From Clostridium sp. CM027 (GTDB lineage Bacteria; Bacillota; Clostridia; Clostridiales; Clostridiaceae): DNA of 64,000 nt. Location of the stretch: assembly GCF_024730565.1 (NCBI RefSeq), contig NZ_CP077725.1, forward strand, positions 3,056,501 to 3,120,500. The letters run 5' to 3'. The position numbers and the translations under genes were made by a program. The stretch's first letter is position 1. Every line of letters starts with the position of its first letter. The notes under the pieces were generated by a model. The model saw only the letters and a program-made list of their open reading frames with translations. It did no database searches and had not been told where the DNA came from. Shown here piece after piece: positions 51,973 to 61,323 of the stretch.

Positions 51973-53844
51973 ATGAAAACTCTAGGAAAATGGAAAAAAC
52001 CAATATTAATACTAAGTGATGCAGTGCTAATAAACTTAGCATATATATTAGCTATCTTTTTCAGATATAATTATAAAAATTTCAAGTTCTATTCAAGTGA
52101 CTTTAAAGAAATAGCGTTAATTGTGACAGTTATCTACATAGCTTGCTTTTTTGTCTTTAAGCTTTATGAAAGCCTTTGGACTTATGCAAGTATAGATGAA
52201 TTTATGATGGTTATAGGTGCGTGTCTTACTGGGAACATTGCTACTACAATTTTCATTAGAATTATTGGACATAATTATGCCTATGGGGTAAGCATAGTAT
52301 CTTGCGCTTTTAGCATTATTTTTATAGTTGGACTTAGGATGTCCTTTAGAATCTTTGATAGATTCGGAAACATTGTAAATTGTAATGTTAGTAAAGGTGC
52401 TCGAAAGAGAGTAATGATAGTTGGTGCTGGAGCAGCTGCAGCTATGGTTATAAAAGAAATGAAGAGCAGTAACCAAAGTAAATATGTACCGATAGCTGTA
52501 ATTGATGATGAAGATTACAAAAAAGGAAACACTATTATGGGAGTGAAGGTTCTTGGAAGTAGAGAAGGCATACCTACTATAGCAAAAGATAAGGATATAG
52601 AAACCATACTTATAGCTATTCCTACCATAAAAGATGAAGATAAAAAACAAATACTCGAAATATGCAAAAAAACAAGCTGCAAGATAGAAATTATTCCAGG
52701 AATGTATGACATAATAGACGGGAAAGTTTCCTTAAGTCAAATTAGAAAAGTAGAGATTGAGGACTTACTGGGTCGTAAAGCAGTAGATCTTGATATGGAA
52801 GGCATTGCAAGTTTCATTCGCGATAAAACCATACTAGTAACAGGCGGCGGTGGATCTATTGGTTCTGAATTATGTCGTCAAATTATAAAATTTGAACCTA
52901 AGAAATTAATTATCTTTGATATATATGAAAATAATGCTTATGATCTTCAAATGGAACTTCAATATAAATATCCGAAATTAGATTTAATAGTATTAATAGG
53001 ATCTGTTAGGGATAAACAAAGACTTGAGAATGTATTTGAAAAGTATTTACCCAATATAGTTTTCCATGCAGCGGCACATAAGCATGTTCCACTAATGGAA
53101 GAAAGCCCTATGGAAGCTATAAAAAACAATGTGTTTGGAACATTTAATATGGCAGAGTGCGCGAATAAATTTAATGTAGAAAAATTCGTGATGATATCCA
53201 CAGATAAAGCGGTAAACCCAACCAATGTCATGGGTGCTACTAAGAGAATGTGTGAAATGATTATACAATCTATGGACAAAATAAGTAAAACACACTTTGT
53301 GGCGGTTAGATTTGGAAATGTATTAGGAAGTAACGGGTCCGTTATACCCCTATTTAAAAACCAAATAGCTCATGGTGGTCCAGTTACACTTACTAATAAA
53401 TATATAACTAGGTTCTTTATGACAATACCCGAAGCAGCACAATTGGTACTTCAATCGGGAGCATACGCAAAAGGCGGAGAAATTTTTGTGCTTGATATGG
53501 GGCAACCTGTTAAGATATATGATTTAGCGTGGGATTTAATAAGGCTTTCAGGATTTGAGCCAAACAAAGACATTAAGATAGAAATCACGGGGCTTAGGCC
53601 GGGAGAAAAGCTTTATGAAGAACTATTAATGAGTGAAGAGGGACTTATTAATACTAAACATGAAAAGATTTTTATTGGTAAACCAACGTTTAGTGATTTG
53701 GATGTTATGAAAGATAGATTGGGGGAGCTTAATGCTATTATCGAGAAAGATGATGTAACATTATTACTCTCAAAAATAGAAGAAATAGTTCCGACATATA
53801 ATAGAAGTACTGCGGAAAGTGAAGACACCAGTGTAGAAGAGTAA
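51973..53844 (+). CDS. Membrane-bound nucleotide-sugar dehydratase (PglF/CapD type)
   Basis: A 623-residue protein: four N-terminal membrane helices (about 12-105), a Rossmann domain starting VMIVGAGAAAAM, and a second SDR domain with VTGGGGSIGSELCRQI, HAAAHKHVPLMEESP and STDKAVNPTNVMGATKRMCE. This class makes UDP-4-keto-6-deoxy sugars from UDP-GlcNAc, such as the precursor of bacillosamine. ATG 51973 is chosen because AGAGGTG precedes it; the in-frame GTG at 51964 is part of that site. It is the first gene of the surface-polysaccharide operon. Confidence 0.92.
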   Translation: MKTLGKWKKPILILSDAVLINLAYILAIFFRYNYKNFKFYSSDFKEIALIVTVIYIACFFVFKLYESLWTYASIDEFMMVIGACLTGNIATTIFIRIIGHNYAYGVSIVSCAFSIIFIVGLRMSFRIFDRFGNIVNCNVSKGARKRVMIVGAGAAAAMVIKEMKSSNQSKYVPIAVIDDEDYKKGNTIMGVKVLGSREGIPTIAKDKDIETILIAIPTIKDEDKKQILEICKKTSCKIEIIPGMYDIIDGKVSLSQIRKVEIEDLLGRKAVDLDMEGIASFIRDKTILVTGGGGSIGSELCRQIIKFEPKKLIIFDIYENNAYDLQMELQYKYPKLDLIVLIGSVRDKQRLENVFEKYLPNIVFHAAAHKHVPLMEESPMEAIKNNVFGTFNMAECANKFNVEKFVMISTDKAVNPTNVMGATKRMCEMIIQSMDKISKTHFVAVRFGNVLGSNGSVIPLFKNQIAHGGPVTLTNKYITRFFMTIPEAAQLVLQSGAYAKGGEIFVLDMGQPVKIYDLAWDLIRLSGFEPNKDIKIEITGLRPGEKLYEELLMSEEGLINTKHEKIFIGKPTFSDLDVMKDRLGELNAIIEKDDVTLLLSKIEEIVPTYNRSTAESEDTSVEE

Positions 53845-53884
53845 TAAAAAAGTAGAGTAATTTTAAAAAAACAGGGGGCATAAT

Positions 53885-54469
53885 ATGGAGAGATTTCTGG
53901 ATGTTATAATTAGTATACTTATAATAGTGTTGTTATCACCGCTATTTTTAATTATAGGAATAATCATAAAGCTTAATTCAAAAGGGCCAATATTTTTTAC
54001 CCAGATGAGAATAGGCAAAAATAATGAATTATTCAAATTGTATAAGTTTAGGACAATGAAAATTGGAACTCCTAATGTAGCAACTGATAAACTTGATAAT
54101 TCAAAAAATTATATAACGTGCATTGGTAAAATCCTAAGAAAAACTAGTATTGATGAACTTCCACAATTAATTAATACACTTATTGGGGATATGACTTTTG
54201 TGGGACCAAGACCTGCTTTATATAATCAGCTTGAGCTTAAGGAAATGAGAACAAAGGCAGGAGTTCATAAACTACTTCCAGGAGTTACTGGATGGGCTCA
54301 AATTAATGGACGAGATGAGAATGATGATTCTGAAAAAACAGCACATGACGTATATTATTTAAACAATAAATCATTATCACTTAATGTGAAAATATTATTT
54401 AAAACGGTATCCAAAGTTTTAAAAGCAGAGGGTGTCCGCGATGATGGGCAAAAAAAAAGTAGAGCTTAA
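53885..54469 (+). CDS. Initiating sugar transferase (polyprenyl-phosphate type)
   Basis: A 194-residue WcaJ/PglC-type phosphoglycosyl transferase: one N-terminal membrane helix (about 5-30), SKGPIFFTQMRIG, YKFRTM, RKTSIDELPQLINTLIGDMT and FVGPRPALYNQ, all typical. It transfers the first sugar phosphate onto undecaprenyl phosphate. CAGGGGG lies before the ATG. It follows the PglF-type dehydratase by 40 bases, so the first sugar may be the dehydratase-derived deoxy amino sugar. Confidence 0.92.
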   Translation: MERFLDVIISILIIVLLSPLFLIIGIIIKLNSKGPIFFTQMRIGKNNELFKLYKFRTMKIGTPNVATDKLDNSKNYITCIGKILRKTSIDELPQLINTLIGDMTFVGPRPALYNQLELKEMRTKAGVHKLLPGVTGWAQINGRDENDDSEKTAHDVYYLNNKSLSLNVKILFKTVSKVLKAEGVRDDGQKKSRA

Positions 54470-54535
54470 GACTATTAGCGATACTGGTAAGCTGAGACAT
54501 ATGAAGCTTTCTGCTAAGAAGGAGATGATGTTGAG

Positions 54536-55450
54536 ATGAAAAAAATACTTATAACAGGATCTAATAGCTATATTGGTACATCCATTGAGAAATACCTAGA
54601 GAAATATTCTGATGAATATTCTACAGACACATTGGATATGAAGGACGATTCATGGAAAGAAAAAGATTTTACGCAGTATGATGTAATCTTTCACGTTGCA
54701 GGTATAGCGCACGTCTCATCAGACCCTAAAATGGAAGAGTTATATTATAAAGTCAATCGTGATCTTACCGTAGAGACTGCTAAGAAAGCAAAGAAAGCTG
54801 GCGTTAAGCAGTTTATTTTTATGAGTAGCATTATTGTTTATGGTGATAGCAGCAATGTTAACGGGGAAAGAATCATAGATAAAAACACTGCTCTAATTTC
54901 CAGTAATTTTTATGGAGACAGTAAAATTCAAGCAGAAAAAGGAATAAAACCTTTAGAGAGTGATGATTTTAAAATTGTTATTCTTAGACCACCTATGATT
55001 TATGGGAAAGGGTCTAAAGGGAATTATCCGAAATTAGCAAAACTTGCTCAGAAGCTGCCTGTTTTCCCTGACATTGACAATAAGCGAAGTATGCTTCATA
55101 TAGATAATTTGTGTGAGTTTATTAGATTGATGATTGTAAATGAAGAGAGCGGACTATTCTTTCCACAAAATAGTGAGTACGTTAAGACTTCAGAGATGGT
55201 GAAGCTTATTGCAGAATCTCATGGCACGCGAATTAGGTTAACTAAAATATTCAACCCCTTATTACGTCTTATGGGTTTAAAAGTCCAAACATTTAGTAAG
55301 GTATTTGGCAGTTTGGTTTATGAGAAGAGCATGTCTGATTATAAAGAGGATTATAGAATTAGAGATTTGAAATCATCGATCATTGTAACAGAAACGGTTA
55401 CCACAACAGAATCGGTTGCTACAACAGAAACGGTTGATACAAAAAAATAA
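54536..55450 (+). CDS. NAD-dependent epimerase with a hexapeptide-repeat tail
   Basis: A 304-residue extended SDR: ITGSNSYIGTSI (nucleotide binding), HVAGIAHVSS, SSIIVYG and YGDSKIQAEK (active-site Y and K). It most resembles UDP-GlcNAc/UDP-glucose 4-epimerase-like proteins next to WcaJ/WbuB genes in Firmicutes. The last 20 residues are a TET-rich tail: TETVTT, TESVAT and TETVDT, encoded by three 18-base units. AGGAGATG precedes the ATG. The exact sugar is unknown. Confidence 0.85.
   Translation: MKKILITGSNSYIGTSIEKYLEKYSDEYSTDTLDMKDDSWKEKDFTQYDVIFHVAGIAHVSSDPKMEELYYKVNRDLTVETAKKAKKAGVKQFIFMSSIIVYGDSSNVNGERIIDKNTALISSNFYGDSKIQAEKGIKPLESDDFKIVILRPPMIYGKGSKGNYPKLAKLAQKLPVFPDIDNKRSMLHIDNLCEFIRLMIVNEESGLFFPQNSEYVKTSEMVKLIAESHGTRIRLTKIFNPLLRLMGLKVQTFSKVFGSLVYEKSMSDYKEDYRIRDLKSSIIVTETVTTTESVATTETVDTKK
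55393..55446 (+). repeat. Three 18-bp tandem repeats at the 3' end of the epimerase gene
   Basis: The units begin ACAGAAACGGTTACCACA, ACAGAATCGGTTGCTACA and ACAGAAACGGTTGATACA. They encode the Thr/Glu tail and make a variable-length region likely. Confidence 0.8.
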
Positions 55451-55491
55451 GTTGTGGAAAAATAGAAATACTAAAGAAGGGGGATAATGAG

Positions 55492-56739
55492 ATGAAAAAA
55501 CACATTTTAGTTATAGCGCAATATTTTTACCCTGAACAATTTCGTATAAATGATATTTGTACAGAATGGGTTAAAAGGGGATATAAAGTAACAGTTATAA
55601 CTGGAATACCTAATTATCCCAAAGGTGAATATTATGAGGGGTATGGACTGTTTAAGAAGCGAAAAGAAATGTATAATGGTATTGAGATAATTAGGATACC
55701 ACTAATACCTAGAGGGAAGAGCTCAGTAATGCTTGCTTTAAACTATTTGTCCTTTGTTGTATCCGGATTCTTTTGGAAGATGTTCACAAAAATAAAAGCT
55801 GATTATGTATTTATATTTGAGGTATCACCCATGACACAAGCTTTACCTGGTGTATGGTATGCTAAAAAAAGAAAGATACCATGTTACTTGTATGTTCAAG
55901 ATCTTTGGCCTGAAAATGTTGAAATAATTACAGGTATAACTAACAAAAGGATAATTGGCGCTATAGGCAAGATGGTTGACCATATATATTCCGGCTGTAC
56001 TCATATTTTCACTACATCAAATAGTTTTGTTAAATCAATACACAATCGTGGCGTTGCACTAGATAAGATAGAGTACTGGCCACAATATGCAGAAGATTTC
56101 TATGTGCCTCTTGAGAAAGCGTGCATTGAAGAAATTCCAAATGATGATGCGTTTAATATAACTTTTGCCGGTAATATTGGTAATGCACAAGGGTTAGATA
56201 TATTGCCCAAAGCTGCAACATTTATAAAAGAGAAAAATATAAATAAAAAAATCCGGTTTAACATTATCGGAGATGGTCGATATAAAGAAGAATTAATGCA
56301 ACTTGTACATAAAGGTGAGTTGGAAGACATGTTTAACTTTATTCCAAAACAACCTGGAACCCGGATTCCAAAGTTTATGGCAGCAAGTGACGTCGCTTTC
56401 TTGTGCTTAACAGGTAGCCCACTGTTTTCAATGACTATTCCGGCTAAACTACAGTCATACATGGCTTGTGGTATACCAATTATTGCATCAGCCGACGGTG
56501 AGACTGATAAAATAATCAAAGAATCAAATTCAGGTGTTTGTGGCCCAGCTGGAGATGCGCAGATACTCTCAGATATGATAATAGAGCTCGCTAATGAATC
56601 ACCAGAACTTTTAATAAAGCTCGGAGCAAATGCAAGAAATTACTATGATAATAATTTTAACAAGCAAGAATTGTTAAATAGGATAGATAAATATTTTGTA
56701 AAAAATTTAGTAGTGGAACAATTAAACAATAATATTTAA
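55492..56739 (+). CDS. WbuB-like glycosyltransferase, family 4
   Basis: A 415-residue GT-B enzyme with HILVIAQYFYPEQFRINDIC at the start, YVQDLWPENVE in the middle and, near the C-terminus, the donor-binding EX7E-type region. The YFYPE...LWPE pattern is that of WbuB, an L-FucNAc transferase of O-antigen clusters. It directly precedes the UDP-L-FucNAc synthesis genes, which supports that role. AAGGGGG precedes the ATG. Acceptor and linkage are unknown. Confidence 0.9.
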   Translation: MKKHILVIAQYFYPEQFRINDICTEWVKRGYKVTVITGIPNYPKGEYYEGYGLFKKRKEMYNGIEIIRIPLIPRGKSSVMLALNYLSFVVSGFFWKMFTKIKADYVFIFEVSPMTQALPGVWYAKKRKIPCYLYVQDLWPENVEIITGITNKRIIGAIGKMVDHIYSGCTHIFTTSNSFVKSIHNRGVALDKIEYWPQYAEDFYVPLEKACIEEIPNDDAFNITFAGNIGNAQGLDILPKAATFIKEKNINKKIRFNIIGDGRYKEELMQLVHKGELEDMFNFIPKQPGTRIPKFMAASDVAFLCLTGSPLFSMTIPAKLQSYMACGIPIIASADGETDKIIKESNSGVCGPAGDAQILSDMIIELANESPELLIKLGANARNYYDNNFNKQELLNRIDKYFVKNLVVEQLNNNI

Positions 56740-56747
56740 ATAACAAT

Positions 56748-56793
56748 TAAAAAATAACTTGTTAAACAAGTAAATAATAACTAGCTTAACAAG
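56748..56793. repeat. Two 23-bp tandem units before capE
   Basis: AACTTGTTAAACAAGTAAAT and AACTAGCTTAACAAGTAAAT begin the two units. The first contains the perfect ACTTGTTAAACAAGT inverted repeat. Confidence 0.6.
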
Positions 56794-56826
56794 TAAATAA
56801 TAATTTGAAATTGGAGGAGATATACC

Positions 56827-57843
56827 ATGTTTAAAGGTAAAACATTATTAATTACAGGAGGAACAGGTTCTTTTGGGAACGCTGTAATGAAAAGATTTCT
56901 TGATACAGATATAGCAGAAATTCGTATATTCTCAAGGGACGAAAAGAAACAAGATGATATGAGAAAATTATATAAAAATGATAAAATTAAATTCTACATA
57001 GGTGATGTACGGGACATAGCCTCTGTAAAAAATGCTATGCATGGAGTAGATTATATATTCCACGCAGCTGCTTTAAAACAAGTTCCATCTTGTGAGTTTT
57101 TTCCTCTTGAAGCGGTAAAAACTAATGTAATAGGAACAGATAATGTGCTTACAGCAGCAATTGAGTATGGAGTCAAAAAAGTAATATGTCTTTCCACTGA
57201 CAAAGCAGCATATCCAATAAATGCTATGGGTATTTCAAAAGCTATGATGGAAAAAGTATTTGTGGCTAAAGCTAGAACAGTATCTCCGGATAGGACACTT
57301 ATTTGTGGTACTAGATATGGAAATGTTATGGCATCAAGAGGATCAGTAATTCCACTATTTATTGAACAGATAAAGAATGGAGAATGTTTAACTGTAACAG
57401 ATCCTAATATGACTAGGTTCCTTATGAGCCTCGATGAGGCTGTGGAACTTGTAATATTTGCATTCAAAAATGCCAAGGCAGGCGACATAATGGTTCAAAA
57501 ATCTGATTCATCAACAATACGAGATTTAGCACAAGCAGTGGGTGAATTATTCAATTCGAAAAATGAAGTTAAAATTATAGGTACTCGTCATGGAGAAAAG
57601 CTATACGAAACACTTCTTACAAAAGAAGAGTTTGTAGTTGCTCAGGACATGGGGGGATTTTTCAGAGTTCCAGCAGATAAAAGAGATCTTAACTACGATA
57701 AATATTTTGTTGAAGGCGATATAAAACTATCCACAGAGCAAGAATATAACTCTCAAAACACTGGAATTCTTAATGTAGAGCAGATAAAAGAAAAGTTACT
57801 TAAACTTGATTATATACAAGAAGAATTAAAAACCAATTCTTAA
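56827..57843 (+). CDS. capE: UDP-GlcNAc 4,6-dehydratase/5-epimerase (CapE/FnlA type)
   Basis: A 338-residue SDR: TGGTGSFGNAV, FSRDEKKQ, HAAALKQVPSCEFFP and STDKAAYPINAMGISKAMMEK are all diagnostic of the FlaA1/CapE group. It starts UDP-L-FucNAc synthesis from UDP-GlcNAc. AAATTGGAGG lies before the ATG. The next two genes supply the remaining steps, in the same order as capEFG in Staphylococcus. Confidence 0.93.
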   Translation: MFKGKTLLITGGTGSFGNAVMKRFLDTDIAEIRIFSRDEKKQDDMRKLYKNDKIKFYIGDVRDIASVKNAMHGVDYIFHAAALKQVPSCEFFPLEAVKTNVIGTDNVLTAAIEYGVKKVICLSTDKAAYPINAMGISKAMMEKVFVAKARTVSPDRTLICGTRYGNVMASRGSVIPLFIEQIKNGECLTVTDPNMTRFLMSLDEAVELVIFAFKNAKAGDIMVQKSDSSTIRDLAQAVGELFNSKNEVKIIGTRHGEKLYETLLTKEEFVVAQDMGGFFRVPADKRDLNYDKYFVEGDIKLSTEQEYNSQNTGILNVEQIKEKLLKLDYIQEELKTNS

Positions 57844-57853
57844 ATTAGTGAAG

Positions 57854-57889
57854 TCCACAATATTAGGTATTAATACTTAGTATTGTGGA
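57854..57889. other. Large palindrome between capE and capF
   Basis: TCCACAATATTAGGTATT and AATACTTAGTATTGTGGA form a nearly perfect 36-base palindrome. No strong T-run follows. It could attenuate transcription or affect mRNA stability between the two genes. Confidence 0.55.
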
Positions 57890-57925
57890 ATTGTTTAAAT
57901 AAAACAGACGAAATGTGAGGTAAAT

Positions 57926-59035
57926 ATGAAAATACTTGTTACTGGCGCAAAAGGATTTGTAGGAAAAAACATTATAGCAGAACTTAAAAATAAAGGTTAT
58001 ACAGATATATTTGAATATGATTTAGGAACTGAAGAATCACTTCTTGAAAAATACACTAAAGAATGTGAATTTGTTTTTCATCTTGCTGGAGTTAATCGCC
58101 CAAAAGATGAAAGTGAATTTATGGAAGGTAATTTTGGATTTACATCAGTGCTTCTTGACCTTCTTAAAAAAAATAATAATAAAGCACCGGTGCTTATAAC
58201 ATCTTCTGTGCAAGCAGAAAAAGAAAATCCTTATGGCATCAGCAAAAAGGCAGGCGAAGATTTATTATTTGCTTACAATAAAGAAACTGGGGCAAAGGTA
58301 CTGGTTTATAGATTGCCAAATTTATTTGGTAAATGGAGTAGACCTAATTATAATACTGTAGTAGCTACCTTCTGTCATAATATTGCAAGAGGCATAGAAA
58401 TACAGATATCAAATTCAGATGCTGATTTAGATTTATGTTATATAGATGATGTATTAGATGAATTTATTAGAGCATTAGAAAACATGGAAAGCAAAAAAGA
58501 CGAATATTGTTATGTACCTATTGTGCATAATATTAAACTAGGGGACCTTGCGCAAAAGATAAGAAGCTTTAAGGAAAGCAGATCTGACTTAAGTGTGCCA
58601 AATATGGGTGATGAACTTACTAAAAAGCTTTATAGTACTTACTTAAGCTTTTTACCAGAAGATAAATTTTCTTATGACTTAAAAATGAATAAAGATAACA
58701 GAGGATCTTTTACGGAATTTATTAGAACAGCTGAAAATGGACAAGTTTCGGTAAATGTATCCAAACCTGGAATAACAAAAGGTGATCATTGGCACCATAC
58801 TAAAAACGAAAAGTTTATGGTGGTTAGTGGTGAAGGAGTTATTAGATTTAGAAAGATAGGAACAGATAAAATAATTGAATATAAAGTTAATGCAGATAAA
58901 CTAGAAGTAGTAGATATTCCTACAGGATACACTCACTCTATTGTAAATATTGGTGAGAACGATTTAGTGACAATAATGTGGGTTAATGAATGCTTTGATC
59001 CAAAAAAACCAGACACATTTCACTTGGAGGTATAG
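57926..59035 (+). CDS. capF: CapF-type reductase with C-terminal cupin
   Basis: A 369-residue protein, the same length as Staphylococcus CapF. The SDR domain (1-240) has VTGAKGFVGKNII and NPYGISKKAGED; the C-terminal cupin (about 255-369) has KGDHWHHTKNEKF and GEGVIRFRK. It catalyses the second step of UDP-L-FucNAc synthesis (cupin epimerase, then NADPH-dependent reduction). TGTGAGG precedes the ATG. It lies five bases before capG. Confidence 0.93.
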   Translation: MKILVTGAKGFVGKNIIAELKNKGYTDIFEYDLGTEESLLEKYTKECEFVFHLAGVNRPKDESEFMEGNFGFTSVLLDLLKKNNNKAPVLITSSVQAEKENPYGISKKAGEDLLFAYNKETGAKVLVYRLPNLFGKWSRPNYNTVVATFCHNIARGIEIQISNSDADLDLCYIDDVLDEFIRALENMESKKDEYCYVPIVHNIKLGDLAQKIRSFKESRSDLSVPNMGDELTKKLYSTYLSFLPEDKFSYDLKMNKDNRGSFTEFIRTAENGQVSVNVSKPGITKGDHWHHTKNEKFMVVSGEGVIRFRKIGTDKIIEYKVNADKLEVVDIPTGYTHSIVNIGENDLVTIMWVNECFDPKKPDTFHLEV

Positions 59036-59040
59036 AACTT

Positions 59041-60165
59041 ATGAAAAAACTTAAAGTAATGACAATACTAGGAACAAGACCTGAAATAATAAGACTATCA
59101 GAAGTTATAAAAGCTTGTGACAGATATTTTGATCATATTCTTGTACATACAGGTCAAAATTGGGATTATACACTTAATGATGTTTTCTTTAAAGAGCTAG
59201 AGCTTAGAGAACCAAATTACTTTTTAGGAGTTGTAGGAAGTGATCTTGGAGAAACTATGGGTAACATAATAGCTGAGAGTTATAAAATATTAGTTAAAGA
59301 AAAGCCAGATGCATTAGTAATACTTGGGGATACAAACAGTTGCCTTAGTGTTATTGCTGCTAAAAGATTAAAAATCCCTGTATTCCATATGGAAGCAGGA
59401 AACAGATGTTTTGATCAAAATGTACCTGAAGAAATAAATAGAAAAATAGTTGACGTTACAAGTGATGTTAATATGGCATATACAGAGCATGCGAGAAGAT
59501 ATTTGTTATCAGAAGGAATGAGAAAGGAATATACTTTTGTTACTGGATCACCACTTCCAGAAGTTTTCCATAGATATATGGATAAAATTGATGAAAGTCC
59601 CGTGCTCGAAACATTAGGTCTTGAAAAAGGTAAATATATTTTGGTAAGTGCTCATCGAGAAGAAAACATAGATAATGAAGAAAACTTTAAGAGTATAACA
59701 GATGCGTTAAATGCAATAGCAGAAACTTATGATATGCCAGTTATATATTCAACACACCCAAGAAGCTGGAAAAGAATTGAAGAAAAAGGGATAGTATTTC
59801 ATAAAAATATAAAACAATTAAAGCCATTCGGTTTTTATGATTACAATAAACTTCAAAAAGATTCATTCTGCGTTTTATCTGATAGTGGATCACTTGCGGA
59901 GGAAACGAACATTATGGAATTCCCAGGAGTATCAATAAGAACAAGTACTGAAAGACCAGAAGCAATTGACAAAGGTTCAGTAATACTTGGGGGAATAACT
60001 TCTGATAGCATAACTCAAGCTATAGAAATGATAACTATGCAAAAATCATTAGGAGAAAAAACTGTGAAAGCTCATGATTATACAGATATAAATGTTGGTA
60101 TAAAGGTTGTTAATATTATTCAAGGGTATACAAGCGCCATAAACAAGTTTATATGGAGGAAGTAA
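59041..60165 (+). CDS. capG: UDP-N-acetyl-hexosamine 2-epimerase (CapG/FnlC type)
   Basis: A 374-residue non-hydrolysing 2-epimerase: MTILGTRPEIIRLSEV, HTGQNWDYTLNDVFF, GDTNSCLS, FHMEAGNRCFDQNVPEEINR, SAHREENIDN and SDSGSLAEE. It performs the last step to UDP-L-FucNAc. The ribosome site TTGGAGGT lies just before the ATG, and the stop overlaps the region of the next gene's ribosome site. It is part of the CapEFG trio. Confidence 0.93.
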   Translation: MKKLKVMTILGTRPEIIRLSEVIKACDRYFDHILVHTGQNWDYTLNDVFFKELELREPNYFLGVVGSDLGETMGNIIAESYKILVKEKPDALVILGDTNSCLSVIAAKRLKIPVFHMEAGNRCFDQNVPEEINRKIVDVTSDVNMAYTEHARRYLLSEGMRKEYTFVTGSPLPEVFHRYMDKIDESPVLETLGLEKGKYILVSAHREENIDNEENFKSITDALNAIAETYDMPVIYSTHPRSWKRIEEKGIVFHKNIKQLKPFGFYDYNKLQKDSFCVLSDSGSLAEETNIMEFPGVSIRTSTERPEAIDKGSVILGGITSDSITQAIEMITMQKSLGEKTVKAHDYTDINVGIKVVNIIQGYTSAINKFIWRK

Positions 60166-60167
60166 TA

Positions 60168-61307
60168 ATGAGTCCAGAAAAAAAGAAGAAAATTTTAATG
60201 ATAGGACCATTTCCAGACCCTATAACAGGTATGTCTGTGTCTAATCAAATGCTTTTAGCTGGCTTATTAGAAAATGGCCATGAAGTTGAATTTATAGATA
60301 GTAATGCAGAAAGAACTTTTACAAGTTTAAAGGCGCAAGGTAAATTTAGTATTAAAAAAATATTAAATAGTGTTAGGCCAATAGCTATTGGATGCTACAA
60401 GATTTTTTTTGAAAAATTTGATGTAGTGTATATTACGCCTGCACAAAGTTATTTGGGATTTTTGAAGTATACTCCATTTATAAACGTGGCTAATTTAAAA
60501 AAAACCAAATGTTATATTGAGTTTCATGGTGGATTTGTCCGCGTTATGTATGACTCAGTAGATGTAAAAAAGCAAAAAGCATTAACATCTTATTTCAATA
60601 AAACAGATGGTGTTATAGTTCTAGGTGATTCACTAAGATCAATGTTCGATGGAATACTTGAAAAAAATAAAGTTTTTGTTTGTGAGAATGGCGTTCAGGA
60701 CGAATATATGCTGACAGAGAAAGAATTTGCGCAAAAATTACAAAAAAATCAACTGAATAATAATTGTAAAATAGAAGAATTAAAAATATTATATTTAAGT
60801 AACCTAATGCAGAGCAAAGGTATTTTAGATTTACTGAAGGCTTGCATAAAACTTAAAAAAGAAAATTTCAAATTTCATTTAAATTTAGCAGGTAACATAG
60901 AAGCAGAAATAGTTAATACTGTTAATGAAATGAGTAAAGAACTTGGGGGGCACGTTACATATCATGGGGTTGTTAAAGGTGATAAAAAAGCAGCTCTACT
61001 TAAAGATAATCATGTATTCTGTCTTCCTACATATTATCCAAATGAAGGTCAACCAATTTCCATTTTAGAAGCAATGGGGAATGGGCTCGCTATTATAACC
61101 ACAACTCAAGGTGGGATAATAGATATATTTAAGGATGGAGAAAATGGAGCGGAATGCAATAAAAAAGATCCAGATTCAATATGTGAAGCTATAAAGAAAT
61201 GTAATGAAAACTATATTAAATATTCTAAGAAAAATTATCATGAATGTTTAGCTGAGTATAATAGAAAAGCATTTGTAGGTAGAATAGAAAATATTATCTT
61301 AAAGTAA
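60168..61307 (+). CDS. Family 4 glycosyltransferase
   Basis: A 379-residue GT-B enzyme with IGPFPDPITGMSVSNQMLLA near the N-terminus (glycine-rich donor/acceptor loop), FHGG and the C-terminal FCLPTYYPNEGQPISILEAMG (EX7E donor site). ATG 60168 is chosen because GGAGGAAG precedes it; the in-frame ATG at 60153 contains that site. It probably adds another sugar to the lipid-linked repeat unit. Donor and linkage are unknown. Confidence 0.9.
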   Translation: MSPEKKKKILMIGPFPDPITGMSVSNQMLLAGLLENGHEVEFIDSNAERTFTSLKAQGKFSIKKILNSVRPIAIGCYKIFFEKFDVVYITPAQSYLGFLKYTPFINVANLKKTKCYIEFHGGFVRVMYDSVDVKKQKALTSYFNKTDGVIVLGDSLRSMFDGILEKNKVFVCENGVQDEYMLTEKEFAQKLQKNQLNNNCKIEELKILYLSNLMQSKGILDLLKACIKLKKENFKFHLNLAGNIEAEIVNTVNEMSKELGGHVTYHGVVKGDKKAALLKDNHVFCLPTYYPNEGQPISILEAMGNGLAIITTTQGGIIDIFKDGENGAECNKKDPDSICEAIKKCNENYIKYSKKNYHECLAEYNRKAFVGRIENIILK

Positions 61308-61323
61308 TAAAGGAGAAGAAAGT

